Positions 42,130 through 47,773 of a DNA stretch of 61,266 nucleotides are shown here, piece by piece. The notes under the pieces were generated by a model that was given only the letters and a program-made list of their open reading frames with translations, searched no databases and had not been told where the DNA came from. Position 1 is the first letter of the stretch, and each line of letters opens with the position of its first letter. The DNA comes from a virus, in IMG/VR virus record IMGVR_UViG_3300042476_000766, positions 1 to 61,266 of that record; one strand, 5' to 3'. Position numbers and translations under genes: made by a program.

Positions 42130-42353
42130 TGAACTGGCATTATGGACAACCTATTGTAAATGGATCATATATTTGTTGTATAACAGGTTATTCTTCTCCT
42201 ATTGATCTTATTTGGAATAAAGAAGAGGGTGGCTGGGGCGATTGGTGGCACGGTGAATATGACGATGGTTTAGCCGAATGGAATCAGTTTGACAATGATC
42301 TAGTGGTATGCTATATTGGTTTTGATGAGATTCCTATGCCGGAGAATTGGTGA
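42129..42353 (+). CDS. 74-residue Trp-rich small protein
   Basis: MNWHYGQPIVNGSYICCITG, then EEGGWGDWWHGEYDDGLAEW; the W..P...GxYIC start is shared with other small phage proteins (DUF551-like in style). Overlaps the next gene as TGATG. Function unknown. Confidence 0.55.
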   Translation: MNWHYGQPIVNGSYICCITGYSSPIDLIWNKEEGGWGDWWHGEYDDGLAEWNQFDNDLVVCYIGFDEIPMPENW

Positions 42354-42664
42354 TGGAATGGTTTAACTCTCATAAGAATCCGCCTGCTGTTGGGCAGAAG
42401 GTCTATTACTTTGGTCCCAATATTGGATTGTTTATTGGTCATTATTCATATGAAGAACGATCATTTGAAACATACTCCTATAATGAATATAATCAAAAGG
42501 TGGTGGATAAGGTATTAAGTATTTGTCCACACGTTTTTACTAATATGAGTTTTGGGGTATGTGATGCTTGTGACGCTCCGTTCTGGCTTCCATATGATGA
42601 GGAACGAGCAAAGAGTTGGTGTCCCATTATCCCAGAAGAATATACTCAGGGGTTGTATGACTAA
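42353..42664 (+). CDS. 103-residue protein, DUF551-like start and CxxC pair
   Basis: ATG at 42353 chosen over an upstream TTG. WFNSHKNPPAVGQKVYYFGP resembles the W....P..GQ.V...G start of DUF551-type proteins; CPHV and CDACDAPFWLP add cysteines for a possible metal site. Coupled on both sides. Function unknown. Confidence 0.55.
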   Translation: MEWFNSHKNPPAVGQKVYYFGPNIGLFIGHYSYEERSFETYSYNEYNQKVVDKVLSICPHVFTNMSFGVCDACDAPFWLPYDEERAKSWCPIIPEEYTQGLYD

Positions 42665-42876
42665 TGGCTAAAAACTTTAAAGATTTGCATACCATAGATG
42701 CTAAAGATATGACTCGTGATCAGGCTATGATTTATGTTATTAACTTTTTTAACTCTCGTATGGCAACAATGAGCAATGCTCACAGAAATAAGGTTAAAGA
42801 GTTAATTGGTATTCATGAGATTGCTACTAGTGAACTAGTTAATAAATATCTGGAGTTAGTTCTTGAAAACTCTTAG
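42664..42876 (+). CDS. 70-residue helical small protein
   Basis: MAKNFKDLHTIDAKDMTRDQ, then three helices. Last gene of the operon; its end meets repeat copy 11. Function unknown. Confidence 0.5.
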   Translation: MAKNFKDLHTIDAKDMTRDQAMIYVINFFNSRMATMSNAHRNKVKELIGIHEIATSELVNKYLELVLENS

Positions 42877-42963
42877 ATGCAACTTCTGACAGCATAAGGA
42901 CTTAGGAGAAATCCGGCGGGCGAAATTTGTTGTAAGTACTTGACCGCAAAAGACTTACGTTCA
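42876..42963 (+). repeat. Double-hairpin element, copy 11
   Basis: Left arm around AACTTCTGAC...AAGGACTTAGG, core CCGGCGGGC, right arm TGTAAGTACTTGACCGCAAAAGACTTACG. With the promoter, short open frame and AGTCAGC copy c it fills 42877-43203. Confidence 0.7.
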
Positions 42964-42986
42964 AAAATATTTTTTAAAGACTTCTC

Positions 42987-43015
42987 TTGACATTTGCCGA
43001 TAATAGAAGTATACT
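42987..43015 (+). promoter_or_regulatory. Promoter upstream of the 43019 open frame
   Basis: TTGACA, 17-bp spacer with TGCCGATAATAGAAG, TATACT; transcription would start near 43020. Confidence 0.75.
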
Positions 43016-43018
43016 TAA

Positions 43019-43120
43019 ATCAAGACGATAGATGAGGGCCGCTGGCAGAATGATATCAAAGAAGCCACGGTTAAATGCAAAGCCGAGTATGGCATAACCC
43101 AATCTATTTGTCTTGCCTAA
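43019..43120 (+). other. Open frame without ATG, or short RNA
   Basis: From a TAA at 43016 the frame stays open to TAA 43118, reading IKTIDEGRWQNDIKEATVKC, then KAEYGITQSICLA. The composition is protein-like but no ATG, GTG or TTG lies near the beginning, which coincides with the expected transcript start. It is either a leaderless non-ATG gene, a gene with a mutated start, or the 5' part of an RNA ending in the AGTCAGC element. Confidence 0.3.
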
Positions 43121-43168
43121 TCCTACGGATTTGGTGGTCTTGGCGATAGTCAGCGAGAATACGGGGTC
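43117..43168 (+). repeat. AGTCAGC element, copy c
   Basis: AATCC-TAC-GGATT hairpin, then TTGGC-GATA-GTCAG, a GNRA-type loop. Ends at the next -35 box. Confidence 0.65.
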
Positions 43169-43197
43169 TTGACAAGATCGTTTCTATAAGGTATAGT
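43169..43197 (+). promoter_or_regulatory. Promoter for the 43204 gene
   Basis: TTGACA, 17-bp spacer, TATAGT. The ATG follows only 6 bp after the -10 box, so the transcript would be leaderless. Confidence 0.65.
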
Positions 43198-43203
43198 ATA
43201 AGC

Positions 43204-43629
43204 ATGAAACAGAACAAACTACATGGCGAAGTTCGATTTCACCTGAGTAATGGCCAGCATTATATGCACTGGCAAATAAAGGTTAAGCAGGGTGGGGAAA
43301 CAGTTGATGTATATTACGTTGACCCCAAAAAATATCAGTTAGAGATGCGGGGTTGTAAGTTGTGGAATAGGCCGAATAAGGCTAAACAGGTGTTTGAGGC
43401 TGGTGTACATGATGTGAGTGGATGGGTGCGATGTGAAGAAGTTATGCTAAGAAAAGATTTTCATCCAGCTTTGCCAGTTGACAATCTTGAGAAGTTATAC
43501 TACAATCCGTTGAGAGATCCGCACTGGCGACGAGAAAGTGATAGTAACGAATTCATTTGGGATGGTAGCGAGTATGCTACTCTCTTGACTAACGGTAAAC
43601 AAGTTTATATTTTGGAGGAGAGAGAATGA
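43204..43629 (+). CDS. 141-residue conserved phage protein, function unknown
   Basis: LHGEVRFHLSNGQHYMHWQI and KVKQGGETVDVYYVDPKKYQ form a beta-rich N-terminal half; the later half has paired aromatics and a charged end. I recall similar proteins in aquatic phages but no function. No room for a ribosome site after the predicted transcript start. It overlaps the L7/L12-like gene by 4 bp; GGAGGAGAGAG at its end is that gene's ribosome site. Confidence 0.6.
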   Translation: MKQNKLHGEVRFHLSNGQHYMHWQIKVKQGGETVDVYYVDPKKYQLEMRGCKLWNRPNKAKQVFEAGVHDVSGWVRCEEVMLRKDFHPALPVDNLEKLYYNPLRDPHWRRESDSNEFIWDGSEYATLLTNGKQVYILEERE

Positions 43630-44000
43630 TTAAGGTTGAACTGGGTGTTCGTGAGGCTCTTACCATGATTTCTAATGGTTGCAGTCTGGATATGTTCGAG
43701 AAGATTGTTTGCTCACTGGAAGTGGCACTGGGTGTGAACCAGCGTTGTATGGTGACAATCACCGGAGGTATGAATCTGGATAATCGCATCCCTTGCATCA
43801 AGGCGATTCGGATTGCTACTGGCTGGGGTTTGAAGGAAGGTAAGGAGTGGACCGATGGTATGGTGGGTGGCTGGAAGTATGATAGGTTCGTGCCTGCTAC
43901 CCCAAACACCAAGCAGAGCATCACCCTAAAATCGCCCGAACTGGCTGAGAAGTTGCTGCGTGATCTGGTTGGGCTGGGTTGTGAGGGCTTTCTCTCTTGA
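43626..44000 (+). CDS. Protein with ribosomal L7/L12 C-terminal-domain-like segment
   Basis: 124 residues. IPCIKAIRIATGWGLKEGKE (about residues 57-76) closely follows the K-I-x-V-I-K-x-V-R-x-x-T-G-L-G-L-K-E-A-K helix-turn of bacterial L7/L12 C-terminal domains, which recruit translation factors. The N-terminal part (VREALTMISNGCSLDMFEKI) is helical, and the C-terminal part adds a second helix pair. A translation-linked mimic is possible; homology should be treated as tentative. Confidence 0.5.
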   Translation: MIKVELGVREALTMISNGCSLDMFEKIVCSLEVALGVNQRCMVTITGGMNLDNRIPCIKAIRIATGWGLKEGKEWTDGMVGGWKYDRFVPATPNTKQSITLKSPELAEKLLRDLVGLGCEGFLS

Positions 44001-44088
44001 CCTAAAGCCTTGTCTCTAAAGAACTTAGAGCAAGGCGGGCCGGCCAAATTTGACGTAACTCCTTATGCTTCAATAACTTAGAACAAAT
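44000..44088 (+). repeat. Double-hairpin element, copy 12
   Basis: Left arm CCTAAAGCCTTGTCTCTAAAG...ACTTAGAG, core GGGCCGGCC (44037-44045), right arm GACGTAACTCCTTATGC...ACTTAGAAC. Confidence 0.75.
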
Positions 44089-44123
44089 CATGAGAATACC
44101 AAAAAATCATTCATGCAAACACC

Positions 44124-44152
44124 TTGACGATGACGATACTATATGGTAGAAT
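44124..44152 (+). promoter_or_regulatory. First of two tandem promoters before the 44285 gene
   Basis: TTGACG, 17-bp spacer with GACGATACTATATGG, TAGAAT. The 60 nt after it carry no ORF and may be a short leader RNA. Confidence 0.7.
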
Positions 44153-44212
44153 GATAGCATCACACGACAAGACGCTGGTTGAACCCGAAAACACAAAGTT
44201 TCGACCTAGCCC

Positions 44213-44241
44213 TTGACAAGTGATAATGTTGGATGTATAAT
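44213..44241 (+). promoter_or_regulatory. Second promoter of the 44285 gene
   Basis: TTGACA, 17-bp spacer, TATAAT. Confidence 0.75.
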
Positions 44242-44284
44242 TGGTTTACTTGGTTCGATAACACTTTTGGAAAGGTTTTTTACA

Positions 44285-44536
44285 ATGAAGAAGTTTAGCT
44301 TTGTGGTTGATGTGGTTGCGGATGAGCTTGATCGTGACGGCGTTGTGGATTCGATTCGTTCTTGCCTGAGCGATAGCCTCCCTGGCGATGTTCATGCGAA
44401 TGTCAAGGCTGGCGAGGTCAAGGCTTTTTCGGAGCAGGGTTATAAGGTCTGGCGTGCTAGGGTCACGGGCGTGACTGCGGAGCAGGCCGGTGATGCCCAC
44501 TCTGGTAAGGTTGAGAAGGAAACAGTCGAGGCTTGA
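44285..44536 (+). CDS. 83-residue small protein
   Basis: Start chosen after the promoter and the GGAAAGG site at 44270-44276. MKKFSFVVDVVADELDRDGV suggests an alpha/beta fold with a beta strand, helix and a VKAFSEQGYKVWRARVTGVT hairpin. Codon use is GC-richer than in the 50-60 kb region. Function unknown. Confidence 0.55.
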   Translation: MKKFSFVVDVVADELDRDGVVDSIRSCLSDSLPGDVHANVKAGEVKAFSEQGYKVWRARVTGVTAEQAGDAHSGKVEKETVEA

Positions 44537-44538
44537 TC

Positions 44539-44566
44539 TTGACAAACTGGACTATGCCAGTATAAA
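44539..44566 (+). promoter_or_regulatory. Promoter of the multi-hairpin RNA
   Basis: TTGACA, 16-bp spacer, TATAAA. Confidence 0.65.
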
Positions 44567-44572
44567 TAGATT

Positions 44573-44760
44573 TTAGGCATAGTGCGGCGGGATTCGTCCC
44601 GCGTAATGATGTGGGCTCAGACCCACCTAGCAGAGTCTAACCAACTAATAACCGGCGTGGTTGCCGGGAAGGGGTCTGCTGCTAGTAATATAACGATGGT
44701 AAAGTGATCCCACCATCAAACCGTATAGCCTCTATGGGACGCCATAGGGGCTTGCGGCAT
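44573..44760 (+). ncRNA. Multi-hairpin structured RNA (about 190 nt) upstream of the tRNA genes
   Basis: No ORF. Successive perfect or near-perfect stems: GCGGGA-TTCG-TCCCGC (44587-44602); GTGGG/CCCAC (44611-44626); CTAGCAG with CTGCTAG (44627-44633/44679-44685) enclosing CCGGC/GCCGG (44652-44667); GATGGT/ACCATC (44695-44717); CCTCTATGG-GACG-CCATAGGGG (44729-44750). It has its own promoter and ends where the tRNA promoter begins. No known RNA family is recognised. Confidence 0.65.
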
Positions 44761-44779
44761 TGAGTGGATATGGTATAAT
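44752..44779 (+). promoter_or_regulatory. Promoter of tRNA-Arg/tRNA-Asp
   Basis: TTGCGG, 16-bp spacer, TATAAT; its -35 lies at the end of the multi-hairpin RNA. Confidence 0.6.
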
Positions 44780-44788
44780 AGATGGCAC

Positions 44789-44860
44789 GGCCCCATAGTT
44801 AAATGGATATAATAAGTGACTTCTAATCTCTAGTTGCAGGTTCGATTCCTGCTGGGGCTA
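44789..44860 (+). tRNA. tRNA-Arg(TCT)
   Basis: Acceptor GGCCCCA/TGGGGCT, anticodon loop CTTCTAA, T arm GCAGG-TTCGATT-CCTGC. One T-T mismatch in the anticodon stem. No encoded CCA. Reads AGA, a codon common in AT-rich phage genes. Confidence 0.9.
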
Positions 44861-44864
44861 TTAT

Positions 44865-44938
44865 GGGGGCGTAGATCAATTGGTTAGATCGCTAGCTTGT
44901 CACGCTAGAGGTTGCGGGTTCGAGTCCCGTCGCTCTCG
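44865..44938 (+). tRNA. tRNA-Asp(GTC)
   Basis: Acceptor GGGGGCG/CGCTCTC with two G-U pairs, anticodon loop TTGTCAC, T loop TTCGAGT. Four bp after tRNA-Arg; repeat copy 13 follows directly. Confidence 0.9.
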
Positions 44939-44939
44939 C

Positions 44940-45022
44940 TAAGTTGTTGGTATATAAAGACTTAGATCAAATCCGGGCGGCCCCGTTTGCCGTAAGTCCT
45001 TATGCCACAAGCCTTTGCATCA
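44940..45022 (+). repeat. Double-hairpin element, copy 13
   Basis: Begins 2 bp after tRNA-Asp. Left arm TAAGTTGTTGGTATATAAAGACTTAG, core CCGGGCGGCCCCG (44973-44985), right arm CGTAAGTCCTTATGCCACAAG. Confidence 0.7.
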
Positions 45023-45048
45023 AAAAATAATTTCTTCAAGAATTGGTC

Positions 45049-45076
45049 TTGACTAGCCGATAATATAGTGTAGAAT
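45049..45076 (+). promoter_or_regulatory. Promoter for the 45096 operon
   Basis: TTGACT, 16-bp spacer AGCCGATAATATAGTG, TAGAAT. Confidence 0.8.
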
Positions 45077-45095
45077 CGGTAGACAAGGGAGAATA

Positions 45096-45809
45096 ATGAT
45101 GAAAACTGCAAATGGTAATGATAAGTTGGGTAAGGAAAATTGTATTGTGGTTTCGCGTCCGGTTGGCGATAGTTGTCCGTCCGATTGTGATTTTCTCGGT
45201 AACGGATGCTATGCAGAAGATTTGGAAAATATCTATCCCGGTGTTCGTCCTGCCGGTATGCAAAATCTTGTTACAGAAAAGAATAGTATTCGCTCCATGC
45301 TGGTGGATGCCGTCAAGAAAAATAAAGATGTTCGCTGGCATGAGCGTGGCGACTTTTTCAAGTATGGTGAACTTGACAATGAATATGTTGATAATGTATT
45401 GTGGGCCTGTGAGAATATTCTTGCCAGTGGTGGTAGTCTGCCGACCATGTGGGCTTATACCCATATTTATGACACTAGATTGTCTATGGAACTTGGCAAG
45501 TATATCAATATGTATGCTAGTATCCATGATGGTGAAGATATGAAACAGGCTAAGGCTGCTGGTTTCAAACTGTTCGCATGGTGTGATAGTGATACTAAAA
45601 TTGCCCCTAAGCGTCCGCGTGGTAAGAATAAGGTTGCAGCATGGCGATCAGCACTGCCGAAACTAGTTGTGCTGGAAGGTGAAAAGTTTGTCACTTGCCC
45701 GGAAATTCGTCGTGGTCGTGGAGTTGTCACTTGCACAAAAACCAAAAATAGCGTACACTGTGACTTGTGCGTTCGTGGTTTGGCTAATGTTTTGTTTCCT
45801 GCACACTAA
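45096..45809 (+). CDS. Gp88-like cysteine-motif protein
   Basis: 237 residues. The N-terminus (GDSCPSDCDFLGNGCYAEDL) has a C-x3-C-x6-C set, and the C-terminus has CPE, CTKTKNSVHCDLC (at least four Cys), the layout of phage Gp88-type and DUF5131-like proteins, which are thought to hold an iron-sulfur or zinc centre. RWHERGDFFKYGELDNEYVD and LPTMWAYTHIYDTRLSMELG are further family-like blocks. A classical radical-SAM C-x3-C-x2-C motif is not present. An RNA- or nucleotide-modifying role is guessed from the tRNA-rich setting only. Confidence 0.6.
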   Translation: MMKTANGNDKLGKENCIVVSRPVGDSCPSDCDFLGNGCYAEDLENIYPGVRPAGMQNLVTEKNSIRSMLVDAVKKNKDVRWHERGDFFKYGELDNEYVDNVLWACENILASGGSLPTMWAYTHIYDTRLSMELGKYINMYASIHDGEDMKQAKAAGFKLFAWCDSDTKIAPKRPRGKNKVAAWRSALPKLVVLEGEKFVTCPEIRRGRGVVTCTKTKNSVHCDLCVRGLANVLFPAH

Positions 45810-45820
45810 GGAGTTTAATA

Positions 45821-46057
45821 ATGTCTAAATATTATATCAAGTGTGGTACTCTGGAACTAATTTACTCTACAGATAAAAGTTCTGTTGAAGCGGCGGTTAC
45901 AAGTTTGTTTGAGAGTAATAAGTTTGATACATTAGATGAATACTTCTATATTGATGAGCGTGGTTTTAGAGACTATCTAACTGCTGATAAGCAAACGGAA
46001 GTTTTGAAACTGAATGTAATCGCAAAGATGGGTGGATGGACGCTAGGTAACGACTAA
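45821..46057 (+). CDS. Conserved small phage protein (LDEYFYIDERGFR type)
   Basis: 78 residues. MSKYYIKCGTLELIYSTDKS and LDEYFYIDERGFRDYLTADK match a small phage family I remember without known function. Ribosome site AAGGAG lies 6 bp before the ATG; same operon as the Gp88-like gene. Confidence 0.65.
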   Translation: MSKYYIKCGTLELIYSTDKSSVEAAVTSLFESNKFDTLDEYFYIDERGFRDYLTADKQTEVLKLNVIAKMGGWTLGND

Positions 46058-46061
46058 AACT

Positions 46062-46150
46062 AACCGCAAACCCTTACTGCATAAGCACTTAGGGCGAGCG
46101 GGGCCGGCCAAATTTGACGTAAGTGCAATGGCCTCAACCACTTAGGATTT
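46062..46150 (+). repeat. Double-hairpin element, copy 14
   Basis: Left arm CCGCAAACCCTTACTGCATAAG...CACTTAGGG, core GGGGCCGGCC (46100-46109), right arm GACGTAAGTGCAATG...CACTTAGGA. Confidence 0.8.
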
Positions 46151-46163
46151 TTTAAAGAAAAGG

Positions 46164-46192
46164 TTGACAAGTGCCGATAACTATGATATGAT
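46164..46192 (+). promoter_or_regulatory. Promoter for the 46215 gene
   Basis: TTGACA, 17-bp spacer AGTGCCGATAACTATGA, TATGAT. Confidence 0.75.
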
Positions 46193-46214
46193 TAAACGGA
46201 AAGGATGGGACAGC

Positions 46215-46571
46215 GTGATCCAATGGATTGGGGTACTGATTGCTCTGTTAGGTTTGGCATATACTGGCGTTAAAGATTATCAAAAAGGTGATTTAAAAAT
46301 TCCAAAAATACCATCTAGACAAAAGATTGTGTATCCTATACAATACTGTCTAATGGCTTATGATCCTAACATAGACAAAGTTTTTTATTTACACGACAAT
46401 GGAATATGGCATGACTATGCACCACCTCAACGACGATATTCGCCCACGACGCAACCACAACAAAATCAAGGTCAAGGTCAAGAAGCCTTGGGAGTTGTCA
46501 ACGGGACACAAGGAACATCGGGATACCGTTATGGACAATCGCCCCAAGCGGTTGCGAACCCGATCCGCTGA
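46215..46571 (+). CDS. Membrane-anchored protein with Gln-rich tail
   Basis: GTG at 46215 with GGAAAGGA 9 bp upstream is preferred because an ATG at 46188 lies in the -10 box. 118 residues: transmembrane helix (QWIGVLIALLGLAYTGVKDY), a small soluble part (IVYPIQYCLMAYDPNIDKVF) and a low-complexity Gln/Gly tail. The tail overlaps another reading frame (46411-46605), which may be the reason for its odd composition. Confidence 0.5.
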   Translation: MIQWIGVLIALLGLAYTGVKDYQKGDLKIPKIPSRQKIVYPIQYCLMAYDPNIDKVFYLHDNGIWHDYAPPQRRYSPTTQPQQNQGQGQEALGVVNGTQGTSGYRYGQSPQAVANPIR

Positions 46572-46605
46572 AAAGCGTCGGGCTTGCGAGGATTATCACT
46601 ATTGA
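46411..46605 (+). CDS. Overlapping basic small protein, out of frame with the 46215 gene
   Basis: About 64 residues, highly basic: KIKVKVKKPWELSTGHKEHR, then NRPKRLRTRSAEKRRACEDY. The HKEHRDT...RRPKR-type wording looks like a real small phage protein, whereas the other frame is low-complexity here. It runs 34 bp past the stop of the 46215 gene and ends 16 bp before tRNA-Thr. No obvious ribosome site. Confidence 0.4.
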   Translation: MTMHHLNDDIRPRRNHNKIKVKVKKPWELSTGHKEHRDTVMDNRPKRLRTRSAEKRRACEDYHY

Positions 46606-46621
46606 TTATAATAGGTAGATT

Positions 46622-46692
46622 GCCCGCATAGTATAATGGTAATACAGTTGATTTGTAATCATCTAATACTAGTTCGATTCTAGTTGTGGGCT
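46622..46692 (+). tRNA. tRNA-Thr(TGT)
   Basis: Acceptor GCCCGCA/TGTGGGC, anticodon loop TTTGTAA, T loop TTCGATT. Reads ACA. First of five tRNAs in a row. Confidence 0.9.
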
Positions 46693-46693
46693 C

Positions 46694-46764
46694 TCCGGGA
46701 TGGTGTAACAGTAGCACAGAACACTTTGGATGTTCTTGTCTAGGGGCGGAACCTAGTCCCGGAA
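46694..46764 (+). tRNA. tRNA-Gln(TTG) with aberrant T loop
   Basis: Acceptor TCCGGGA/TCCCGGA and anticodon arm GAACA-CTTTGGA-TGTTC are intact. The T stem CTAGG/CCTAG encloses GGCGGAA instead of TTCRANN, so T54, T55 and A58 are all replaced. Confidence 0.8.
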
Positions 46765-46768
46765 TTTT

Positions 46769-46840
46769 ACGAAGGTAGCATAATGGTAGTGCCGCAAACT
46801 GTTAATTTGCTCTGTGTAGGTTCGACTCCTACCCTTCGTG
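46769..46840 (+). tRNA. tRNA-Asn(GTT)
   Basis: Acceptor ACGAAGG/CCTTCGT, anticodon loop CTGTTAA, T arm GTAGG-TTCGACT-CCTAC. Confidence 0.92.
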
Positions 46841-46843
46841 CTT

Positions 46844-46928
46844 GGCTGGATGGCAGAGTGGTCTAATGCACCGGTTTACTAAACCGACGAGGAGAAATCC
46901 TCCACAAGTTCGAATCTTGTTCCAGCCG
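46844..46928 (+). tRNA. tRNA-Ser(ACT), type II
   Basis: Acceptor GGCTGGA/TCCAGCC, long variable arm GAGGA-GAAA-TCCTC, T loop TTCGAAT. The loop TTACTAA puts A at position 34, instead of the usual GCT, and the first anticodon-stem pair is C-A. Confidence 0.85.
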
Positions 46929-46932
46929 CTTA

Positions 46933-47014
46933 GGTAGATTACTCAAGCGGACAACGAGGGCAGACTGTAAATCTGCTGGCATTGCCTTCGCTGGTTCGAA
47001 TCCAGCATCTACCA
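46933..47014 (+). tRNA. tRNA-Tyr(GTA), type II
   Basis: Acceptor GGTAGAT/ATCTACC, anticodon loop CTGTAAA, variable arm with GCATTGC, T loop TTCGAAT. Repeat copy 15 starts at its last base. Confidence 0.9.
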
Positions 47015-47098
47015 CTAAGTTGTTGGTATATAAAGACTTAGAGCAAATTCAGCGGGCCGTTTTTGACGTAAGTGCTTATCAGATAACGACTTAGGATT
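47013..47098 (+). repeat. Double-hairpin element, copy 15
   Basis: Left arm TAAGTTGTTGGTATATAAAGACTTAG (same as copy 13), core GCGGGCC, right arm GACGTAAGTGCTTATC...CGACTTAGG. Confidence 0.7.
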
Positions 47099-47113
47099 TT
47101 CTAAAGACAGGAC

Positions 47114-47142
47114 TTGACTCTTGCCGATAAGTAGAGTATGAT
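47114..47142 (+). promoter_or_regulatory. Promoter of tRNA-Ile
   Basis: TTGACT, 17-bp spacer with GCCGATAAGTAGAG, TATGAT. Confidence 0.75.
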
Positions 47143-47152
47143 TGAAAGACAC

Positions 47153-47228
47153 GGGGCGTAAGGTAAGCCGGTTGCATCCGTCACTCTTATAAGGTGATCA
47201 TAGGTACGTTCGACTCGTACACGCCCTA
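47153..47228 (+). tRNA. tRNA-Ile(TAT)
   Basis: Acceptor GGGGCGT/ACGCCCT, anticodon stem TCACT/GGTGA with loop CTTATAA, T arm GTACG-TTCGACT-CGTAC. A TAT anticodon reads AUA directly, without the lysidine-modified CAT used by most bacteria. Confidence 0.85.
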
Positions 47229-47268
47229 CTTTTAAGCTTCGGAGGCTGACGTTTGAGTTGCGATGGCT

Positions 47269-47340
47269 GGCCCCATAGTCTAACGGCTAGGACGACAGCC
47301 TTTCACGCTGTAGATCGGAGTTCGATTCTCCGTGGGGTCA
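47269..47340 (+). tRNA. tRNA-Glu(TTC)
   Basis: Acceptor GGCCCCA/TGGGGTC, anticodon loop CTTTCAC, T loop TTCGATT. Its acceptor arm resembles that of the phage tRNA-Arg. Confidence 0.92.
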
Positions 47341-47342
47341 CT

Positions 47343-47369
47343 TGACAAATAAAAAAAGAATGGTATACT
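47343..47369 (+). promoter_or_regulatory. Promoter of tRNA-Lys
   Basis: TTGACA, short 15-bp spacer, TATACT; 11 bp before the tRNA. Confidence 0.55.
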
Positions 47370-47380
47370 AGAAAACCCTT

Positions 47381-47453
47381 GGGGGTGTAACTTAGCGACT
47401 AAAGTAGCGGTCTTTTAAACCGTTTATCGTGGGTTTGAGTCCCACCGCCCCCA
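47381..47453 (+). tRNA. tRNA-Lys(TTT)
   Basis: Acceptor GGGGGTG/CGCCCCC, anticodon loop CTTTTAA, T arm GTGGG-TTTGAGT-CCCAC. Confidence 0.92.
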
Positions 47454-47454
47454 C

Positions 47455-47483
47455 TTGACAAGTATGTTTGGTTGGTGTATAAT
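47455..47483 (+). promoter_or_regulatory. Promoter for the 47508 gene
   Basis: TTGACA, 17-bp spacer, TATAAT; starts 2 bp after tRNA-Lys. Confidence 0.8.
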
Positions 47484-47507
47484 GTTGGAAAGAAAGGAAG
47501 GTTGATT

Positions 47508-47678
47508 ATGCGTTATAGTGATGATTACGAACAGTATGATTATGACTATGATGAATTGGTAGAAAATGCCGATGATCTTGGTCTAGATGAAGAACCTTGG
47601 ATGGATGAAGAAGAAGATGACGAGGTTCCTTCTTATGGAAAGAATTATTATCCTGACATAACAGAAGACGATTGCTAA
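47508..47678 (+). CDS. 56-residue extremely acidic protein
   Basis: Start set by AAAGGAAGG and the promoter. YDYDYDELVENADDLGLDEE and DEEEDDEVPSYGKNYYPDIT: about half Asp/Glu, many Tyr, a single Lys. Similar in style to the 37815 protein. The tRNA-like structure begins 6 bp after its stop. Confidence 0.5.
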   Translation: MRYSDDYEQYDYDYDELVENADDLGLDEEPWMDEEEDDEVPSYGKNYYPDITEDDC

Positions 47679-47683
47679 TTTTT

Positions 47684-47768
47684 GTGGATGCTTCTAGGTG
47701 GGACTAGACTCTTTTCTTTATCCTTTCTTTCTTTTCTTGAATAGCCGGTTCGAATCCGGCCATCCACA
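47684..47768 (+). ncRNA. tRNA-like structure without an anticodon arm
   Basis: Acceptor GTGGATG/CATCCAC with 3' A, D-like stem TCTA/TAGA (47692-47707) and a perfect T arm GCCGG-TTCGAAT-CCGGC are present. Between them lies a 30-nt almost pure C/T run (47709-47738) that cannot form an anticodon stem. It is 85 nt long and lies 5 bp before the phosphoribosyltransferase ATG. Either a decayed tRNA or a tRNA-mimic in the mRNA leader. Confidence 0.6.
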
Positions 47769-47773
47769 CTTAT

